From NCBI RefSeq assembly GCF_021390325.1, contig NZ_JAJUWU010000003.1:248001-312000 (forward strand): 64,000 bases of DNA. Reading direction: 5' to 3'. This stretch comes from Jiella avicenniae. GTDB taxonomy: Bacteria; Pseudomonadota; Alphaproteobacteria; Rhizobiales; Rhizobiaceae. The position numbers and the translations under genes are program-made. A model generated the notes under the pieces. That model saw nothing but the letters and a program-made list of their open reading frames with translations, was not told the origin of the DNA and did no database searches. Below are positions 59,903-64,000 of the stretch, piece after piece. Position 1 is the first letter of the stretch, and each line of letters begins with the position of its first letter.

Positions 59903-60559
59903 TCAGTTTTGCTTGCGGCCCTTGCCGTAGACCCAGTAGTGGGCGCCTTCTTCCGCGATGTAGCGGGCGTCCGGCATCGTGGTGACGAGGTGAAGGTCGC
60001 CGTCCGCCTCGATCTTCCGGCTGGCCGCCGCGAAGTCCGTGCCTTCCAGATAGCTGTTCCGGGTGGAGGTGACGAGATAGCCGTCGTCCGACAGGTAGGA
60101 CGCCAGACGCTTCAGACCGTCCGGTTCGACGTGGCCGAGCGTGAACACGCCGCAGCATACGATCAGGTCGTACTTCCCGTCGAAGACCGGAGCCTTGTCG
60201 ACGTTGAGGTCGACGTTGGCCGCCAGCTTGTCGTAGACGCCGGTCTCGCGGGCGATGTCGCACATCTCCTGGGAGAGATCGAAACCGTCGATCTTCTCGA
60301 AGCCCTTCGCCCTCAGCTCGATCCCGCCGAGACCGGTCCCGCAGCCCGCGTCGAGCACACGGATCGTCTTCGATTCGCGGCAGAGATAAGTATCGGCCAC
60401 CATCAGCGCGATGCTGGCGATTGCTTTCGGGCCGCCATATTCTTCGTTCTTGACGTCGTTGTCGTAACGTTCGGCCCAGTCCGCATAGTATTTTTCGAGC
60501 TTCTCAGTATCACCGGCAAGCACGTGCGATGCATGGATGGTGTTTTCCGAATTCGACAA
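59903..60559 (-). CDS. Class I SAM-dependent methyltransferase
   Basis: A 218-residue soluble methyltransferase. SAM-binding motif I is IRVLDAGCGTGLGGIEL, followed by FDLSQEMCDIARETG and the motif II region YDLIVCCGVFTLGHV. Near the N-terminus YYADWAERYDNDVKNEEYGGP is shared with the Williams-Beuren/'tellurite-resistance'-like methyltransferase group. The substrate is unknown. It is monocistronic. A 28-bp palindrome lies about 120 bp upstream. Confidence 0.88.
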   Translation of the reverse strand: MSNSENTIHASHVLAGDTEKLEKYYADWAERYDNDVKNEEYGGPKAIASIALMVADTYLCRESKTIRVLDAGCGTGLGGIELRAKGFEKIDGFDLSQEMCDIARETGVYDKLAANVDLNVDKAPVFDGKYDLIVCCGVFTLGHVEPDGLKRLASYLSDDGYLVTSTRNSYLEGTDFAAASRKIEADGDLHLVTTMPDARYIAEEGAHYWVYGKGRKQN

Positions 60560-60680
60560 AGTTCGACCTCTCGTCTGATTGCGATGGATTCAACGATTGT
60601 CAGATGACGCAATGCAGCGTGCAATTCGAGTCTTGACACGAATATTTTTGCAAACTTTCTCCCTTGTCTTTGATATTGTA

Positions 60681-60708
60681 GACGTTTCACGATAATTCGT
60701 GAAACGTC
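60681..60708. promoter_or_regulatory. 28-bp palindrome, candidate operator
   Basis: GACGTTTCACGA and TCGTGAAACGTC form a perfect 12-bp inverted repeat with TAAT at the centre. On the minus strand TACAAT, a good -10 box, follows directly, and TTCACG inside the repeat is a possible -35 box. It probably binds a dimeric regulator that controls the methyltransferase gene. Confidence 0.6.
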
Positions 60709-60920
60709 TTTTGGGCATCGGGACACGTGCGTCGCGAAATGGGGAGGATCGACCGTCATTTGTCCTCCCGCACCCTCTCCCATCCTCATGCAAAGTGCGG
60801 TTCCGAACGCGGAACGAAAACGTGATGACCGCCATCCAATTTAGAACCGCACCAGCAATCGCGGTAACGGCTTGAATTGGTTGACCTCCTTCCGGCCACG
60901 TCGACCCCGTCAGCCGGCTT

Positions 60921-60937
60921 TTTAGAACTCTTCCAAG
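60921..60937. promoter_or_regulatory. Irr-type iron control element
   Basis: TTTAGAA-CTC-TTCCAAG matches the rhizobial ICE consensus TTTAGAANNNTTCTAAA in 12 of 14 fixed positions. It lies 164 bp upstream of the ferric-iron transporter gene, where Irr would be expected to act according to heme/iron status. Another TTTAGAA half-site is at about 60840. Confidence 0.6.
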
Positions 60938-61101
60938 GCGTTGATTTTACTGATGAAAGCGTTGCTGTTATGCCGTCCCGGCATCGCCGAGTCGGTGCGG
61001 TCCGGAGCCGACCCGGAAGGTGTCGGGTCAGACGGAGCGCGTCGGCGGTCGCAGTGCACAGCCGCCCCGCATCGAGTTCCGACCCGACAGGACAGAGTCA
61101 G

Positions 61102-62154
61102 ATGAAACGTTCCCGTTCCGCCCGCACCGCCCTGCCCCTTGGCTTCTGCCTGCTCGCTTCGGCGGCCTTTGCGACGCCGGCCGCACGGGCCGCGGACGTC
61201 AACATCTACACCTCCCGCCAGCCGGAGCTGATCCAGCCGGTCCTTGATGCCTTCACGCAGGAGACAGGGCTGTCCACCGCGACGATCTTCATCGACAAGG
61301 GTCTGGAGGAGCGCATCAGGGCCGAAGGCGCCAACTCGCCGGCCGATCTCGTCATGACCGTCGACATCGGCCGTCTCGACGCGGCGAAACAGGCCGGCGT
61401 CGTCCAGCCGGTCGACAGCGCCGTGCTCACCGAAAACATTCCCGAGCAGTTTCGCGACGGCGAAAAGGAATGGTTCGCGCTGACGGCCCGTGGCCGCGTG
61501 GTCTACGCCTCGAAGGAGCGCGTCGATGCCGAGGCCATCACCTACGAGGAGCTCGCCGATCCGAAATGGAAGGGGCGGCTGTGCACCCGCTCCGGCCAGC
61601 ATCAGTACAACATCGCCCTGATTGCCGCCTACATCGCCCATCACGGCGAGGACGCGGCGCGCCAGTGGGTCACCGGTCTGCGCGACAATCTCGCCCGCCG
61701 GCCCGAAGGCGGCGACCGCGACCAGGCCAAGGCGATCTATGCCGGCGAATGCGACGTCGCCCTCGGCAATACCTACTACGTCGGCAAGATGGCGACGAAC
61801 GAGCAGGAGCCGGAGCAGAAGGACTGGGCGAACGCGATCAAGGTCATCATGCCGACCTTCGACAACGGCCGCACCCATGTGAACATTTCCGGCGTCTCCC
61901 TGGCCAAGAACGCGCCGAACCGGGAAAACGCCGTCAAGCTGATGGAATTCCTGTCGAGCGACGAAGCCCAGAAGATCTACGCCGAGCTGAACTACGAGTA
62001 TCCCGTCGAGCCCGGCATCGAGACCTCCGATCTCGTCAAGTCCTTCGGCGAGTTGAAGCCCGATACCCTGTCGCTCGACGAAATCGCCAAGCATCGGACC
62101 AAGGCCTCCGAGATCGTCGACGAGGTGAATTACGACGGCGGCCCGCAAAGCTGA
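61102..62154 (+). CDS. Fe(3+) ABC transporter, substrate-binding protein (FbpA/FutA type)
   Basis: A 350-residue periplasmic ferric-iron binding protein. A signal peptide is visible (MKRSRSARTALPLGFCLLA ... ARA/ADV). The mature N-terminus VNIYTSRQPELIQPVLDAF and the iron-ligand pair in LGNTYYVGKM are typical. Other family segments are FIDKGLEERIRAEG and TFDNGRTHVNISG. ATG 61102 is used because the signal peptide begins there. The permease gene follows 19 bp downstream; the ATPase gene would be expected beyond the window. Confidence 0.95.
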   Translation: MKRSRSARTALPLGFCLLASAAFATPAARAADVNIYTSRQPELIQPVLDAFTQETGLSTATIFIDKGLEERIRAEGANSPADLVMTVDIGRLDAAKQAGVVQPVDSAVLTENIPEQFRDGEKEWFALTARGRVVYASKERVDAEAITYEELADPKWKGRLCTRSGQHQYNIALIAAYIAHHGEDAARQWVTGLRDNLARRPEGGDRDQAKAIYAGECDVALGNTYYVGKMATNEQEPEQKDWANAIKVIMPTFDNGRTHVNISGVSLAKNAPNRENAVKLMEFLSSDEAQKIYAELNYEYPVEPGIETSDLVKSFGELKPDTLSLDEIAKHRTKASEIVDEVNYDGGPQS

Positions 62155-62173
62155 GGACGGCGGCGTACCGCCG

Positions 62174-63868
62174 ATGTCCGTCATCTCCTCCGGCAAGACC
62201 CGAGCCTTCCTGCCGTGGCGGCTCGACCGCCGCGGCAGGGGCGACGACGGTTATCTCGCCCTCGCCTTCGCGGTGGCGGCTCTCGTCGCCATGCCCTTCG
62301 CCGCGCTCGTCTGGCTCGCCGCCTCGGGCACCTCTTCGAACTGGTCGCATCTGGCGACGACGATCCTGCCGGAGGCGAGCCGGGTCACGCTCCAGCTGAT
62401 GCTCGGCGTCGCCCTTCTCGCCGGCACGTTCGGTGTCGTCACCGCCTGGCTGGTGGCGAGTTTCGACTTTCCGGGCCGGCGCCTTTTTTCCTGGGCGCTG
62501 GTCCTGCCGCTGGCCGTGCCGACCTACATCGCCGCCTATTGCTTCGTCGAATTCCTGCATTTCGCCGGGCCGGTGCAATCGGCGATCCGGGCGATCTTCG
62601 GTTTTCAGACGAGTCGCGACTACTGGTTTCCGGACGTGCGCTCGCTCTGGGGCGCGATCCTCATCCTCTCTTCGGTTCTCTACCCCTACGTCTATCTGAC
62701 GGTGCGGATGGTATTCCTGATGCAGGGCCGCAAGGCGGCCGACGTGGCGCGGACCCTCGGCGCCTCGCAGGCGGCGGTCTTCCGGAAGGTGCTCTTTCCT
62801 CTCGCCCGCCCGGCCATCGCCATCGGCGTCTCCCTCGCCCTGATGGAATCCGTCAACGACATCGGCGCCGTCGAATTCCTCGGGGTGAGGACATTGACCT
62901 TCGCCGTCTACTCGACTTGGCTCAACCGCGGCGACCTCTACGGCGCCACGCAGATCGCGCTTCTGATGCTGGCGGTGATCGTGCTTCTGGTGCTGGTCGA
63001 GCGGTTCGCCCGCCGCAGGCAGCGCTTCACCCTCGGCCGGGCCGACCGGCCGCAACCAGGCTCGGAAAGGCTCTCGGGCGGCAAGGCCTTCCTGGCCTCG
63101 GCGGCCTGCGCGCTGCCGATCCTCCTCGGCTTCGCGATTCCCCTGCTCGTTCTCGGCGACTATGCGCTGAAGCGGCTCGATCAGCTCGGTGATCCGCAGC
63201 TCTGGCGCGCGCTCTTCCACACCGTCACCCTCGCCGGCACGACCGGCCTCGCCACCGTCCTCGCCGGTTTCATGCTGGCCTATGGCGTCAGGCTGACCGG
63301 CTCGAAGCGATTGCTTCTCATGACCCGTCTCGCCGTGCTCGGCTACGCCGTACCCGGCACCGTGCTCGCAATCGGCATCCTCATCCCCCTTGCTGGTCTC
63401 GACAATTGGGTGGACGCTCGGATGCGCGCCGGCTTCGATGTCTCGACCGGTCTGCTGTTGACGGGCTCCGGCTTTGCCATCGTCTATGCCGGCTTCGTGC
63501 GCTTCATGGCGATGGGCCACGGCTCGCTCGAGAGCGGCTTCACCAAGCTCTCGCCGCATCTCGACATGGCCGCCCGCACCCTCGGCCGGTCGCCCGGCGC
63601 GACGCTCTTCGAAGTGATCCTGCCCTTGATGCGCCCGGCGCTTCTGACCGCCTTCCTCCTCGTCTTCGTCGAGACCTCGAAGGAGCTGTCGGCGACGATC
63701 CTCCTGCGCCCCTTCGATTTCGAGACGCTGGCGACCTTCGTCTATGCCCAGACCTCGCGATCGGCCTTCGAGGACGGCGCGGTGGCGGCGCTGCTCATCG
63801 TCCTCGTCGGCATCCTCCCCGTCGCCATCCTCAACCGCTCGATCCTCGCGGAAACGGCGCGCGGCTGA
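62174..63868 (+). CDS. Fe(3+) ABC transporter permease (FbpB type)
   Basis: A 564-residue double permease with about 12 helices. Each half carries the EAA-type loop that contacts the ATPase: ADVARTLGASQAAVFRKVLFPLARPA in the first and AARTLGRSPGATLFEVILPLMRPA in the second. It imports ferric iron delivered by the upstream binding protein. No ribosome binding site is obvious at ATG 62174. It is followed by 132 bp to the window end with no identifiable gene, only a GC-rich hairpin near 63951. Confidence 0.94.
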   Translation: MSVISSGKTRAFLPWRLDRRGRGDDGYLALAFAVAALVAMPFAALVWLAASGTSSNWSHLATTILPEASRVTLQLMLGVALLAGTFGVVTAWLVASFDFPGRRLFSWALVLPLAVPTYIAAYCFVEFLHFAGPVQSAIRAIFGFQTSRDYWFPDVRSLWGAILILSSVLYPYVYLTVRMVFLMQGRKAADVARTLGASQAAVFRKVLFPLARPAIAIGVSLALMESVNDIGAVEFLGVRTLTFAVYSTWLNRGDLYGATQIALLMLAVIVLLVLVERFARRRQRFTLGRADRPQPGSERLSGGKAFLASAACALPILLGFAIPLLVLGDYALKRLDQLGDPQLWRALFHTVTLAGTTGLATVLAGFMLAYGVRLTGSKRLLLMTRLAVLGYAVPGTVLAIGILIPLAGLDNWVDARMRAGFDVSTGLLLTGSGFAIVYAGFVRFMAMGHGSLESGFTKLSPHLDMAARTLGRSPGATLFEVILPLMRPALLTAFLLVFVETSKELSATILLRPFDFETLATFVYAQTSRSAFEDGAVAALLIVLVGILPVAILNRSILAETARG

Positions 63869-64000
63869 GAGCGGGCCGCCGGTTTTCCGCAGCGCACCTT
63901 CTCGCCCCTCTCCCAAAGAGGCGCATCGGCCCTAGCTCCCGTTCGAGTGACGCCCCGGTCCCCGGGGCGACCGGCGGGTCTTTTGGGTTAGACGAGGGGT

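Larger units (their letters stand above)
60560..61101. other. Divergent intergenic region with regulatory sites
   Basis: 542 bp between the methyltransferase and the iron transporter operon. Contains a long palindrome (60681-60708), an Irr-type box (60921-60937) and AT-rich DNA with TTGACA at 60633. No gene is seen; the frame opening at 60877 lacks family sequence. Confidence 0.5.

Noticed and set aside
63930-64000. C-terminus of a minus-strand gene at the right edge
   Set aside because: The short open stretch has no recognisable sequence and could be chance; not enough to call.

Overview
The window is high-GC DNA from an aerobic, facultatively phototrophic alphaproteobacterium, most likely a member of the Hyphomicrobiales. 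Four things point there. It carries a purple-bacterial bacteriochlorophyll a/reaction-centre gene cluster. It has a fused trpE(G) gene behind a Trp-Trp-Trp leader peptide, as in rhizobia. Its tRNA-His has the alphaproteobacterial form (G1:U72, A73, no G-1). It contains rhizobial-type palindromic repeats. Species cannot be fixed from the sequence alone.

Layout. 1-12.8 kb is ordinary accessory and housekeeping DNA: the tail of a membrane protein, a GAF-GGDEF-EAL protein, GNAT, glutathionyl-hydroquinone reductase, Nudix, metallophosphoesterase, OsmC, two MaoC-fold proteins, a small four-helix membrane protein, a RecD-like helicase and a hybrid histidine kinase. 12.8-21.4 kb holds ilvIH behind a leader-peptide attenuator, a DUF1206 membrane protein, a diguanylate cyclase, miaA/serB (divergent), a secreted ClpP-fold-like protein and a second GNAT.

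21.4-44 kb is half of a photosynthesis gene cluster. One minus-strand superoperon runs bchF-bchN-bchB-bchH-bchL-bchM-lhaA-puhA-puhB-puhC-orf100-acsF-puhE, mostly with ATGA stop/start overlaps. The plus strand carries the regulators aerR/ppaA and ppsR, then bchG-bch2-bchP. Together these make protochlorophyllide and reduce it without light (BchLNB), close the E ring using oxygen (AcsF), attach and saturate the phytyl tail (BchG, BchP), and assemble the reaction centre (PuhA-C, PuhE, LhaA). bchXYZ, bchC, bchID, pufLM and crt genes are absent, so the cluster is split in this genome. Both bchF and bchG have a PpsR-type palindrome overlapping the -35 box, and in both the start codon lies exactly 35 nt from the first base of the -35 element, so their mRNAs are probably leaderless.

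44-64 kb returns to general metabolism: alpha/beta hydrolase, leuA, a Tat-exported tyrosinase, a cation diffusion facilitator, trpL-trpE(G), an aldehyde dehydrogenase, tRNA-His, a phasin, a very long PdhS-like kinase with a degenerate catalytic core, a methyltransferase, and a ferric-iron ABC transporter with an Irr-type box upstream.

Most notable points: (1) puhE is fused in frame to a complete CobW/COG0523 GTPase carrying a long His-rich metal-binding stretch, directly downstream of the di-iron cyclase gene acsF; (2) bchB carries an in-frame palindromic repeat element that adds about 58 residues to a subunit of the dark protochlorophyllide reductase; (3) the PdhS-like protein has Gln in place of the phospho-accepting His and altered ATP-lid motifs; (4) four separate promoters (bchF, bchG, trpL, ilv leader) are predicted to start transcription at or within a base of the start codon.
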